Shown: one piece after another, positions 34,318 to 44,567 of the stretch
Layout: each line of letters opens with the position of its first letter
Numbering within the stretch: the stretch's first letter is position 1
Origin: Neoechinorhynchus agilis
Taxonomy: Eukaryota > Acanthocephala
Direction: 5' to 3'
Assembly (NCBI GenBank): GCA_051530055.1
Contig: CM121343.1
Coordinates: 3,472,001-3,536,000, forward strand
DNA length: 64,000 nt
Translations under genes and position numbers: made by a program
Notes under the pieces: model-generated
What the model saw: the letters and a program-made list of their open reading frames with translations, nothing else
Told to the model about the DNA's origin: nothing
The model's database searches: none

Positions 34318-34700
34318 AGTTCAAGTTCTAAACTCATTAATAGAAGTCATGTTTTCGAAAAAGACCCATTTACACTTTTTTGTTCTTATAAATTCGTACT
34401 TTAAATTACCATCAACAATTGAAAAAAGAACCACCGATCCGCTAACGTTCAAGTTCTAAACTCATTAATAGAAGTCATGTTTTCGAAAAAGACGCATTTA
34501 CACTTTTTTGTTTTTGAAAATTCGTACTTTAAATTACCATCAACGATTAGCCAATGAACCACCGATCAGTTAAATTTTGTGTTTAAAACTCATTAATAAA
34601 AATCGTGTTTTGAAAAGAAGCATACCAATCCTTTTGTTCTTTACACTTTTTTAATTTTAAAATTCGTTCTTTAAATTACCATGAAGGTTTGCCGAATAAT
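34271..34700 (+). repeat. ~130-base tandem repeat, 3-4 copies
   Basis: TTAAATTACCATCAACGATT recurs at about 34272, 34403 and 34530, with a diverged copy at 34671. Between copies lie AACCACCGATCCGCTAA, TTCTAAACTCATTAATAGAA and ATTTACACTTTTTTGTT. It overlaps the end of the upstream small ORF. From 34701 to 35600 no gene is supported. A GC-richer patch at 35230-35420 has only short open frames. Confidence 0.8.
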
Positions 34701-35605
34701 CATCAGTTTTCACAGTAGATTTTTATTCTTAAGATCAATAATATTCCAAATATTGATTTAAAAAAGCACGTTGTTTTTTCGCATTTCATATTCGAAATTT
34801 TAATTAGTGTAAGAGATTGCAGAATAAACATTCGTTTTAACAACCGATTTTTATGTGCGAATTTTGATAAACGCATTCACATCTTCCCAATCGATTATTA
34901 CAGACGCAGGTGTTGAAACCTAATCAGTGTACAAAATTAATTCCCAAGAGTAAGCAACAATTTTAGTCGAGCTGATGATTACAATGACAAAAACCTAATT
35001 TGATCAATGAAACAGGTTTAATTTTTTGCATAATATGGGAAAAATTAAATGTGGTAGCCGTTAGCGCTAGCCATTTTGCGCTGTTTAACTTTTTTTGTTT
35101 TTCATTTATCCTTACAGTCAGACATACGCATGATTATGTTCTTCAGATTGATTGGTCTTGCCACATCTTCTTTTGAGCCACTCGGCTATATTCATTTTTT
35201 TGAGAGCCTTTCGGCTGACTTGCACACATCGGAGGCGCTTAGCCGCACTCGGAGGGCCAGGGCCAATTCACTTTTTGGGGCTGATGGGTGATCTCAAACC
35301 TGACCCCCCACCCTTCCAGCAGCCTCGCGCACCCGTGGAACCCAGCGACCGGTGGCGTTGAACCATCGACATATCGAGCACATTATGAACGCGCACACCA
35401 CACGGCCACTGGGCCCCAAAATTTTTGTTTCCTGTTAATATTCAGCAAATAATGCTACTCGAATTTCATGATTTAAAAACGATTGCGCTCAGTTTGTTGT
35501 GTTCAAAGTGACACCAATGTTTGATTTGTGCTAAATTTGAAGGTGTCAATGTTAAAAAAAGGTATGAACTGATATGTTTTATTATGGGAAATTAATGATT
35601 GCATT

Positions 35606-37560
35606 TTACTTCAAACCAACTTCAATTCCCCACGTATCCCTGTCCTCGTTTCGTTTTAATTTTCTTGATGGGATCCACTTAAAAGCTTCTTTCCAATCAT
35701 TACCCGATTGATATAAGCTAGCAAGTATATTTATGCACTGATCGACAGTAAGTTCTTTGCTTCCGCCACAGAATTTCACATAACGATCCAAAGGTAGTTT
35801 TGCCGATCTGAGACGCTTGTCAGTTGCTTTGGAATAAGTCAGAGGGCGGCTAGGTCTCTCAGCAAGGGCACCAATGACATAGATATCATCGTCATTCACA
35901 TCGATCAGTTCAGTATTGGAATGTGGACTAAGATAAATAAGCCTACGAGGATCGACCACTTCATCAATATCCAGAGGCGTCAACTCAGCTAACAATTTGT
36001 CAGAATCCACATTTCGCTCTGAAATCATTCTACCAGTACTTTTGCAGTTGTACTTAATAGGAAGATTCTCCAACAAGCACGGAATCTACGCAAATTGTAA
36101 GAACCGTAGTTCCGTGCAAAATTGATTGCTTTAATTTAGAATCCAATTTAAGAAACAAATCTTACTCTATTGGCACTTCCGATCATAAGGAGTTGCTTCC
36201 ATGGTCGAACATTATGTTGAGAAAATCTTTCTGTTTGGAAATTGAACTATTCATGCTTGTTTATGGCGTAAAATTAAAGGTATTTTGGTTACGCCATAAA
36301 CAAGCAAAAATCATTCTAAGTTAAAAATTGAAAATTATGCCATAATATTTAAGGTCATTTAGGAATTATTTGAAGCACTCTAAATTGAATATAAGCGAAT
36401 GGCAGTGTTTTGATTAAGATTACCGAGCGTAAAAATATCCATTGCTCAAAGATCACAATGACGGGAAGATGCAAAAACGTACGATGAATTTTGTGGTAAA
36501 ACATTGTGATTTTTTTGAATTCAAACTTCTATAATTCCACTTGCAATATATTGAATTTCTTTTTAGATAATCAATTGATTCGTACATTCAAATGCATCCC
36601 AAAGAACTTTGAATATCCTTACTAAATAGCTAAATCTTTGTTTTCGAAAAAGGAAAACTTGGGTTGTTCTAATGACAAAAAGAAAATCTTTATTTCCGAG
36701 CTTTCGCCGTCCTATGACTTCTTCAGGACTTTCCTTTTTCCACATGCCTTTGTAGATTGCTCGGAATTAAAGATTTTCTTTTTGTCATTAGAACAAAACT
36801 TGAACAATGATGCTTATATAAAAACTAAGTAGTATTTCACAGCATTCTCTGTCATTGTTTAAACATCCAAGCATTCAGAAGCGGCGAAACATCTCGAGGA
36901 TCCATCATTTCCTTTTCTTAATCTAAGCATGAGCGATATTTTGACTACATAAAAAAGTCCACAATGGATATCAATAACACCGATCAATAGATTTTAGCAA
37001 TAAACTGCACAAGTACTTTGGGTATCGATTAAGGAATCCTTTCTGTAGTTGCAAAGAGTAATCATGAATGGAAGTTCATAGTGTTTATTGTAGCCCATTG
37101 CCATTATAATTTGATCAGCTAATGATTTAAGGTGGAGCTTTTTGTGCTCATTTTCGAATGAACAATCGATCAAAAGTCGCCGTTTGAGTCTCCATGCTAC
37201 CATCAACCTTGACATGTCATAGTTGTTTTCTTGTCTAAGGGAAATATGCGAGAAACAAGTCCGATATCCGGGGTACGACGAAGGCGGAAGACCATCTTCC
37301 AATCGTTTCATTCTTTGAACAGCCTTCTCAGCCATAAACACCTTCTGTTGCTCACGATGTTCAGCCTTTTGCTGAGCGTAAACTTCTCTTAGGAACAAAT
37401 ATCGAAACAATTTGCGACGATCACTCACATTCGCACTCATCAATTCCGGCCAATGAGATTCCGGAATAACTTCCGGCGCTTGCTCACCGCTTTCGCGAAG
37501 ACTTCGTGCTTCCAGTTCAACGACATAGCGCTTCTGATCATCAGTTATTGCATTGATCGT
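35606..37560 (-). CDS. TRMT10C: Mitochondrial tRNA (m1R9) methyltransferase, TRMT10C-like
   Basis: The C-terminal exon (36085-35606) encodes RRLIYLSPHSNTELIDV, DDIYVIGALAERPSRPLT, KLPLDRYVKFCGGSKELT and WKEAFKWIPSRKLKR. These are the hallmark blocks of the TRM10 SPOUT domain, including the SAM-binding knot. The upstream exon (about 37560-37006) has the long charged helix of TRMT10C/MRPP1 and then LLIDCSFENEHKKLHLKSL, the start of the methyltransferase domain. A GT-AG intron of about 920 bases (37005-36086) joins them in frame. TRMT10C methylates position 9 of mitochondrial tRNAs and is part of protein-only RNase P. The exact 5' end and mitochondrial targeting exon are not resolved: the upstream frame has no ATG near its start, and its likely acceptor is GATGATCAG near 37540. 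Confidence 0.82.
36254..36306. repeat. Hairpin in the TRMT10C intron
   Basis: TGCTTGTTTATGGCGTAA at 36254-36271 and its exact reverse complement TTACGCCATAAACAAGCA at 36289-36306 form an 18-base stem with a 17-base loop. Confidence 0.85.
36664..36796. mobile_element. MITE-like inverted-repeat element in the TRMT10C intron
   Basis: A 133-base unit ends in inverted repeats of about 35 bases: TTGTTCTAATGACAAAAAGA at the left and its complement TCTTTTTGTCATTAGAACAA at the right, each continuing through AAATCTTTA and TTCCGAG inward. The centre holds CGTCCTATGACTTCTTCAGG, similar to the hairpin elements at 7.57 kb and 57.83 kb. It is too short to encode a transposase. I did not identify a clear target-site duplication. 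Confidence 0.7.
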
Positions 37561-37572
37561 CGAATTTACCAA

Positions 37573-37839
37573 TCAATTCGAAGATCAATAATTTAGGGAA
37601 TCATAATCTTTGGACTTGTTGAGATAGCTACTAAGCCATTCCTCCACAGTTGCATAATTTCTCCCTATTATAAAATACAAAGACGAACGCGCGCGAGAGG
37701 CCCACACAGAGACCAACATAATCATAATATTTCTTAATTTTAATACCCAGGCCGTCCGCGGCGTGATTCTATCGTGACACATGACGTCAACATGGAATAT
37801 GACAACAATCACAGTCTGATGCATAAATTTATGGTTCTG
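37573..37839. other. Region upstream of TRMT10C
   Basis: No recognisable exon. It probably contains the 5' part of TRMT10C, but I cannot define it. Confidence 0.3.
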
Positions 37840-39950
37840 ATTTGTGGTGAAGATAATCCCGGTTAAAAATGATTTTATTACTAGGAAATAATTCGAAGGA
37901 GGGCAATTCGTCTTATCAATCATTATTCTGGGAGGCAAGTTTCCTCTTTCGAATTATTTCATTGGAATAAAATGATTTTTTTGATTAGGACGAGTGTATT
38001 CACCACACAAGTCAATATTTGATTTATTTGAGATATTTCGAGAAGGTAACCTCGCCTCGTTGGGAAAAATGACCAAGGAGGCGAGGTTACCTCCTTCGAA
38101 ATATTTCATTGCGATAAAATGATTTTTTTGAGTAGGGCGAGTACATTCACCACACAAGTCAATATTTGATTTATTTGAGATATTTCGAAGGAGGTAACCT
38201 CGCCTCGTTGGACAAAATGACCAAGGAGGCGAGGTTACCTCCTTCGAAATATTTCATTGCGATAAAATGATTTTTTTGAGTAGGGCGAGTACATTCACCA
38301 CACAAGTCAATATTTGATTTATTTGAGATATTTCGAAGGAGGTAACCTCGCCTCGTTGGGAAAAATGACCGAGGAGGCGAGGTTACCTCCTTCGAAATAT
38401 TTCATTACAATAAAATGATTTTTTTTGAGTAGGGCGAGTACATTCACCACACAAGTCAATATTTGATTTATTTGAGATATTTCGAAGGAGGTAACCTCGC
38501 CTCGTTGGGAAAAATGAAGGAGGCGAGTTACCTCCTTCGAAATATTTCATTACAATAAAATGATTTTTTTGAGTAGGGCGAGTACATTCACCACACAAGT
38601 CAATATTTGATTTATTTGAGATATTTCGAAGGAGGTAACCTCGCCTCGTTGGGAAAAATGACCAAGGAGGCGAGGTTACCTCCTTCGAAATATTTCATTA
38701 CAATAAAATGATTTTTTTGAGTAGGGCGAGTACATTCACCACACAAGTCAATATTTGATTTATTTGAGATATTTCGAAGGAGGTAACCTCGCCTCGTTGG
38801 GAAAAATGACCAAGGAGGCGAGGTTACCTCCTTCGAAATATTTCATTACAATAAAATGATTTTTTTGAGTAGGGCGAGTACATTCACCACACAAGTCAAT
38901 ATTTGATTTATTTGAGATATTTCGAGGAGGTAACCTCGCCTCGTTGGGAAAAATGACCGAGGAGGCGAGGTTACCTCCTTCGAAATATTTCATTACAATA
39001 AAATGATTTTTTTTGAGTAGGGCGAGTACATTCACCACACAAGTCAATATTTGATTTATTTGAGATATTTCGAAGGAGGTAACCTCGCCTCGTTGGGAAA
39101 AATGACCGAGGAGGCGAAGTTTCCTCTTTCGAAATATTTCATTGCGATAAAATGATTTTTTTGAGTAGGGCGAGTATACTCACCACACAAGTCAATATTT
39201 GATTTATTTGAGATATTTCGAAGGAGGTAACCTCGCCTCGTTGGGAAAAATGACTGAGGAGGCGAAGTTTCCTCTTTCGAAATATTTCATTGCGATAAAA
39301 TGATTTTTTTGAGTAGGGCGAGTACATTCACCACACAAGTCAATATTTGATTTATTTGAGATATTTCGAAGGAGGTAACCTCGCCTCGTTGGGAAAAATG
39401 ACCGAGGAGGCGAAGTTTCCTCTTTCGAAATATTTCATTGCGATAAAATGATTTTTTTGAGTAGGGCGAGTATACTCACCACACAAGTCAATATTTGATT
39501 TATTTGAGATATTTCGAAGGAGGTAACCTCGCCTCGTTGGGAAAAATGACTCGAGGAGGCGAAGTTTCTTCTTTCGAAATATTTCATTGCGATAAAATGA
39601 TTTTTTTGAGTAGGGCGAGTATACTCACCACACAAGTCAATATTTGATTTATTTGAGATATTTCGAAGGAGGTAACCTCGCCTCGTTGGGAAAAATGACT
39701 GAGGAGGCGAAGTTTCCTCTTTCGAAATATTTCATTGCGATAAAATGATTTTTTTGAGTAGGGCGATTACATTCACCACACACGTCAATATTTGATTTAT
39801 TTGAGATATTTCGAAGGAGGTAACCTCGCCTCGTTGGGAAAAATGACTGAGGAGGCGAGGTTACCTCTTTCGAAATATTTCATTACAATAAAATGATTTT
39901 TTTGAGTGGGGCGAGTATATTCACCACACAAGTCAAAACTTACCATCCCA
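37840..39950 (-). repeat. Palindromic ~157-base satellite, cluster 2 (inverted relative to cluster 1)
   Basis: About 12-13 units of the satellite seen at 21.8-23.0 kb, on the opposite strand. Each carries GGAGGTAACCTCGCCTCG, GTTGGGAAAAATGACC and the complementary arm. Sub-variants are ordered: units left of about 39100 have GCGAGGTTACCTCCTTCG, while most units to the right have GCGAAGTTTCCTCTTTCG, which weakens the hairpin. The right border (CCATCCCAATGGATTTTC) matches the left border of cluster 1 in reverse complement, so both arrays share an ancestral edge. Confidence 0.95.
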
Positions 39951-40223
39951 ATGGATTTTCTTGATATGACAAATTTATAGGTTTCCGATCATTATAATTA
40001 ACGTATTTTAGCAATTGTGGAACTGCAGACCGTTTAAGACCTTAGATTTGCTGCTTAAGATTCACAAGATTAAAGGAAGATCCATTCACCTCAATCCCCT
40101 AAAATTGAGAAAATCTTCGAGGTAAACCCAAATATATCCAGATTCCAAACCAGGAAAAACTCATACAACCCTACTATTCCCATACTGTGTGATTCTTCAT
40201 TTATTCTCCTTATTTTTGAGGAT

Positions 40224-41528
40224 TTTACAATCGCTCCGCTCGCCGTCGAAGAGGACCACAGGCGCCCTTCGAAAACGTTCTTGCAATAGTCACCAGAGGA
40301 ATACCGGAAAGATTGCATTCCGATAGCCCAAACCTCAGTGCGAGTGCGGACCCTATCGAGGGAGGCATTTTGCATGCCACAAAAACGTGCGCTGCGCCGG
40401 TTGTTTCGCTCGCCGGCGAGGGGGTGCCCAGTCTCCAATGCAAATCGGTCAAATGCAGTGTTTGTCTTCGTGACTTCAAACCGACTCTTAGTGGTCTCGT
40501 CCGCTCCCACGGTCAACATGGGTCGCATTGCCCTGGATCCAGAGAACCGCCAACTCAGCCTGCATCTCCGTCTTCATCCAACCCATCCAATCGAACTCAC
40601 AACGGTGGTCCAACACCAGCACTGATCGAGATGCTTTCACACGGTACCCGAATGATTAGACGAATCCCGCGAGGCGCCAGGTCCTCCGTACCCTTCAAAT
40701 TAGCATGCCTGATTGAGCGCATCCTACGTGATTCAACCGTACCATCTGACTGGTTCAACCTCCTCGCGTTTCCGAAAGCCGTCTTACGTGTTTCCACACA
40801 AACATCTGAAGCCAACGAGAATCAATCGCTTAGCCAAAAGATTCGCAACAGGTCCGACGCTCTCGAGTCCCTTCAACAAGTAGATCATCTTGGATGGCAG
40901 AGCCATCGCCGTAGTGCTACTCACGACGCAGATTCTCAACTCCGCAGAATGCTCCGAGAAGCTGGAGGACAGCTATCTCAGAGGTGCCGTTCGACTTGTA
41001 AGCGGAACGGACCGCCTACTCGCGCCGAACAAGGACATTTTCCACTTTAAAATTGAAGCACTCTCCACGCAGACGGAGTTGCTTCAAGCCAAATTATGAT
41101 CCGTCGAGCACAGAGCCCGATCGCGGCACCCTCATTCCCATTACAGTCTCCACCGTCACTTCCGCTCTGATGTCGTTTCCGCCATCGTCAGCTGGAGGGC
41201 ATGATGGTTTGAGCCGTCGACACTTACGGGATTTGACCTGTTTCTCTTATGGAGCTCAAGGTACGCGATTGCTGAACGCGATCACCGAGCTCATACGCAT
41301 AATCATTCGCGGTGTCGCACGTCTACTCTGCGGTACCAAGCTGATCGCTTTCACCAAAAGAAGGTGGAGGGGTTCGTCCCATTGAAGTGGGTTGTACCTT
41401 CCGTCGATTGGCATCCAAAGTCGCATGTCAGTTCGCCACCGATCGATTGATCGACCAACTCTTGCCGGTTCAATTAGGAGTCGGAGTTCCTGCTGGAGCC
41501 GAAGCGGCCGTACATGCAGCACGAGCGT
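40224..41528 (+). mobile_element. R2-type (RLE) LINE, N-terminal to RT fragment, broken
   Basis: The N-terminal region carries a zinc finger, CSVCLRDFKPTLSGLVRSHG. It is followed by RMIRRIPRGARSSVPFKLAC and then, in shifted frames, SSAGGHDGLSRRHLRDLT, GVRPIEVGCTFRRLASKVAC and LGVGVPAGAEAAVHAARA, the RT opening motifs of the same group as the element at 1.7-4.2 kb. Several frameshifts and a stop (near 41097) break it. It is cut off at 41528, where the opposite strand of an APE-type LINE begins. It supplies the N-terminal part that the 1.7-kb copy lacks. Confidence 0.8.
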
Positions 41529-42224
41529 GATGTCTGATGTGGAGCAGAGATTGTAATTTGAGTCAGGGCAGAGGTTCTGATTGATGGAGTCTAAAACCTG
41601 CTTCAATTCAGAAGAGGTGAAATTAAGGAAGAGATCAAGGTTACGTAGACCAAGAGACTCCTTGACGGCTCACCACCATGTTGAATTGCCACCCGGACGA
41701 ATTTTGGAGGAAAGGAAGTTTTGTGGGCGAAAAGTATTTTGTTAGTTAGAGCTTTTTGGAAACGGGGAAAGTCTGGAGAGTTATTGCGATGGGCCTTAGA
41801 TACATGTTTTTGAAGAAGTTTCAAGATGAGAGTTATCCATGGAGGGTCGCGGTTGGAGATCCTAATGAATTTCTTGGTAATTATCGAAGTTATGGAATTT
41901 TTTACGATTGAGGTTAGGGAGGACATGGCGAAGAAAGGATCATTTGTGTTGTCGGAGTAGAATGTGCGAATATTAGAGTTGAACAATTTTATAAAATTGG
42001 TGCATAACAGTTGCTGGGGAAATGCCGAATGCAAGTCGGGGGAAAGGAGTTGAGTGATACGAAGAATTTGGTAGCGGTGATGTATATCAGCGGCGAAAGG
42101 ATCTGCAACAGGGGTTTCCGATACACCAGTAATAAAAATGATGCGATTTATGCCCTTGATGGACTAGTGCATGACAGGGCGGTAAGGCATATTACGACAG
42201 AAATGAATAGGAGAATTTATTGAT
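41529..42224 (-). mobile_element. APE-type LINE fragment (between endonuclease and RT)
   Basis: The minus strand encodes SNRDPPWITLILKLLQKHVS and DFPRFQKALTNKILFAHK, typical of the linker between the endonuclease and RT domains of CR1/jockey-like LINEs. At 41529-41680 it matches 54910-55060 closely (GAGTCAGGGCAGAGGTTCTG in both). The upstream end near 42224 resembles the end of an endonuclease domain. It is broken and partial. Confidence 0.7.
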
Positions 42225-42320
42225 TGTAATCACACTGAAGTCGACTTCATATCCTCATAGTTCTTCCTACTGGTTCAGATGTATTTTCGATCTTTTTCTC
42301 AACCTTGGCTTTCTTAGTAG

Positions 42321-42971
42321 TTATTTGAGGTGAATAGCTTTGCTTTTCCTATCACTGCCTTTTATAGAAGTATTAATATCACACTCCGCCCCAATAATGT
42401 TAGAATTATTAGGTTCTCCAGGCTGCATATCCTCTGAGGTTGGCACCATGTCTCTAATAATCTTCGAGGTATTCGCAGTTTTTTGAAAATCACTTGTTTC
42501 CAACAAATCTTCGTTTGAGTTTGACATGCTGATGGCATCTATCAAAATCGCATTCTCCTTCGTGGCCGTTTCATTAGCGGATTTCTGTATAACATTAGCC
42601 TGTTTAAGAAATGAAAAAATTTTATCACAATTTTTTCACGCTTATAATTTAGTTTCTATCAAATGTACTAAAAGACCATGGTGCCGAGTCAAAAATATCG
42701 ATATTGTTCAATAGGTATCAGTTCCGGCATTGACATAGCCGCCAGTAAATTGAAGTAGTGCATTTGTTATGTATAAGGAACCAAGAATTATGCCTTTTTG
42801 GATATTCCCATTGTAATAAAGTTTGCCACCCTCCTTTCCATCCACATTCGTTGGTTCCGATCCTCCTCCTCCGTCATCGGGACGATCAGGAGTTATGAAA
42901 ATGACGAGATTTTTGTTATTTTCAAGAGACCTATTTTTGAACGAACGAAAATGCGATATATTCTAAAAATA
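42321..42971 (-). CDS. Unrecognised spliced gene, 3' part
   Basis: The minus strand shows two apparent exons. The first (42971 to about 42743) follows an ATATTTTTAG acceptor and reads NISHFRSFKNRSLENNKN, LVIFITPDRPDDGGGG, then KLYYNGNIQKGIILGSLY and ITNALLQFTGGY. A GTCAAT donor would join it in phase with the second exon (42600-42321), after TTAAACAG. That exon reads ANVIQKSANETATKENAILI and ends in an acidic, Ser-rich tail. The splice joins the two frames without a stop. I recognise no family. A diverged duplicate of part of the first exon lies at 43021-43095. The 5' end is not found. Confidence 0.4.
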
Positions 42972-43177
42972 TAACGTGCCATGGAGTTTGTTATGTTAAA
43001 CCGTTAAATATAGATCGCGATTAAGTGGCAAACTGCCCTCCTCCTTCCACATCCATTGGTTACGATCCTCGTCCTCCATCATTCGAACGTGCAATTGACT
43101 AAGGCAGTAAAATAGTTCATCACGTGCGGAGGGAGATCTCTCGAATCCCAGAAGCATAAGTTGAATAACTAGTTATA

Positions 43178-43331
43178 GACGGGACTCATCAGTGAACTTC
43201 CTCCCTTCGGCGGTATTTCGTCCGTTTGGTCGTGTGTCATCGGCGATCGCGGATTCGAACAAACAGGGATTCGGGGCACAAGCCCACTGGACCACCTCTA
43301 CACAACTACGAAATGTACAAACTCAGCCGTG
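43178..43331 (-). mobile_element. tRNA-headed SINE-like element, copy 3
   Basis: Head and body match the other copies: A-box GGTCCAGTGGGCTTGTGCC, B-box relic GTTCGAATCC, GGACGAAATACCGCCG and CTGATGAGTCCCGTC. The tail seen in copies 1 and 2 is absent, because homology stops at about 43178. From 43332 to 43600 nothing is recognised. Confidence 0.6.
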
Positions 43332-43722
43332 TGAAAAATATTAAATTTGTTTTCTCGTATTTATTACTTTGTGATTGCTGGAATGCGCGATTAACGATTC
43401 CATATACTAAAAATCAGAATTTCTCCAGTAATGACATTCGAAGTCAATTGTAAAACTTCGACTATTCCAAAAGTTGCAAAGATAAAAACGCATTTAAATT
43501 GATGGATAATCGGTGTGGAAATGTAACCTGAAATGCAAAAATCGAATTCTTCAATGGATTCATTTATATGGATACTTTGATACGTTTGTGCTCTAATTAT
43601 ATACCCTTTCCGAAAGAGAATTACAGCAAACTTTTATTAACACTTTGTCAGCAATACAATAAAAGCATAAGCGTTCGAGTTTTTAATTCGCAGATTTACA
43701 ATCGTTTTTAAACAGCTCACTT

Positions 43723-44244
43723 TCAATTGTTAAGCTTGAACCTTTTTCTTCTTAGCAGTTTTCGTTCAGTGTTTGTTCTTGGACTAAGTTTACGGATATG
43801 ACACGAGAAGCCGTTGAAAAGTCCGGTTTTCCCTTCCGTCGTTTGGAAAGCCAAATTGCTTCTCGATGACTCGTATTCTTTGATCATATCCACAAATTTA
43901 GGAGTTTCTTTGTTTGGATTTAACCTTGTTTCCCTGAATTTCTTGTCCATGTATTCCCCGAAGGATATTATCTCCTTTGGGTTTTTCATCACATTTTCCG
44001 AAATATCTTCATCATTGTAAAATAAAGAATCTTTATCCGGGAGACTGAAGCGCACTGCTCGAATTTTTCTTTTTTCTTCGTTAGCTATATATCTTGAGAG
44101 TTGATTGTCGCCCCACCACGAGTTATCCATATTCCGATTTTCTCCATTGTATCTTTGATATCTTTTTAAGGTTTGTCGACATCCGTTAAACTTTCTAAGA
44201 CTTCCGTTCACTCGCCCAAAGCAAGAACGACTTCTGTTGTCCAT
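43723..44244 (-). CDS. Unknown basic 173-residue protein (duplicate of 61250-61771)
   Basis: The frame is intact and encodes exactly the same protein as the copy in arm 2. It is rich in Arg, Lys, Asn and Ser, with GFSCHIRKLSPRTNTERK near the C-terminus and no signal peptide or membrane segment. I recognise no family. The identical protein in both copies fits a very young duplication, and openness over 173 codons in AT-rich DNA suggests a real gene. It is divergently arranged with the 62-codon ORF at 44379. Confidence 0.45.
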   Translation of the reverse strand: MDNRSRSCFGRVNGSLRKFNGCRQTLKRYQRYNGENRNMDNSWWGDNQLSRYIANEEKRKIRAVRFSLPDKDSLFYNDEDISENVMKNPKEIISFGEYMDKKFRETRLNPNKETPKFVDMIKEYESSRSNLAFQTTEGKTGLFNGFSCHIRKLSPRTNTERKLLRRKRFKLNN

Positions 44245-44328
44245 AAGTACACGATTAGTTGCAGTACGAAATTATTTATTGATCACAAGTGAAAGAACGA
44301 TCGTAGTCTTTAATATACTCGATTTCGT

Positions 44329-44335
44329 ATAAAAG
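44329..44335 (+). promoter_or_regulatory. TATA box
   Basis: TATAAAA within TTCGTATAAAAGAGAGCAG lies 44 bases before the ATG at 44379, at a position suited to a core promoter for the small plus-strand ORF. It is retained in the duplicate at 61160-61166. Confidence 0.5.
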
Positions 44336-44378
44336 AGAGCAGTGTAAGGTTCAATGAACTGGGATGCAGAATCGTTGA

Positions 44379-44567
44379 ATGCGACCTTCCGTAGACTTGC
44401 AAACCAACATAACAGCAGGAAACTTTTGCAGCAATTCTATTGGCTGCACAAATTGCATTGCAGCGAAGCGTAATTTATTTGCTAGATGGTTTCTGCGCAG
44501 ATTCCAAAAAAAATCAAAGCAACCGACATTGACCGCAAAGTGCGCCGTGGGAAATCCGCAATTTTAA
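44379..44567 (+). CDS. Small 62-residue ORF (duplicate at 60927-61115)
   Basis: A short frame with NFCSNSIGCTNCIAAKRN and a basic middle (RWFLRRFQKKSK) lies downstream of a TATA box. The copy in arm 2 differs at three residues (Pro3/Ala, Ala/Pro in NCIxAKR, Ala/Ser in KCxVG), all single-base changes. Three of three visible differences are non-synonymous, so I see no sign of purifying selection. It may be a small secreted or nuclear peptide, or a chance ORF. Confidence 0.3.
   Translation: MRPSVDLQTNITAGNFCSNSIGCTNCIAAKRNLFARWFLRRFQKKSKQPTLTAKCAVGNPQF

Noticed and set aside
35140-35420. GC-rich patch with ORFs of about 70 codons.
   Set aside because: The two ORFs are overlapping frames of the same patch with Pro/Arg-rich sequence, no domain and no splice support.
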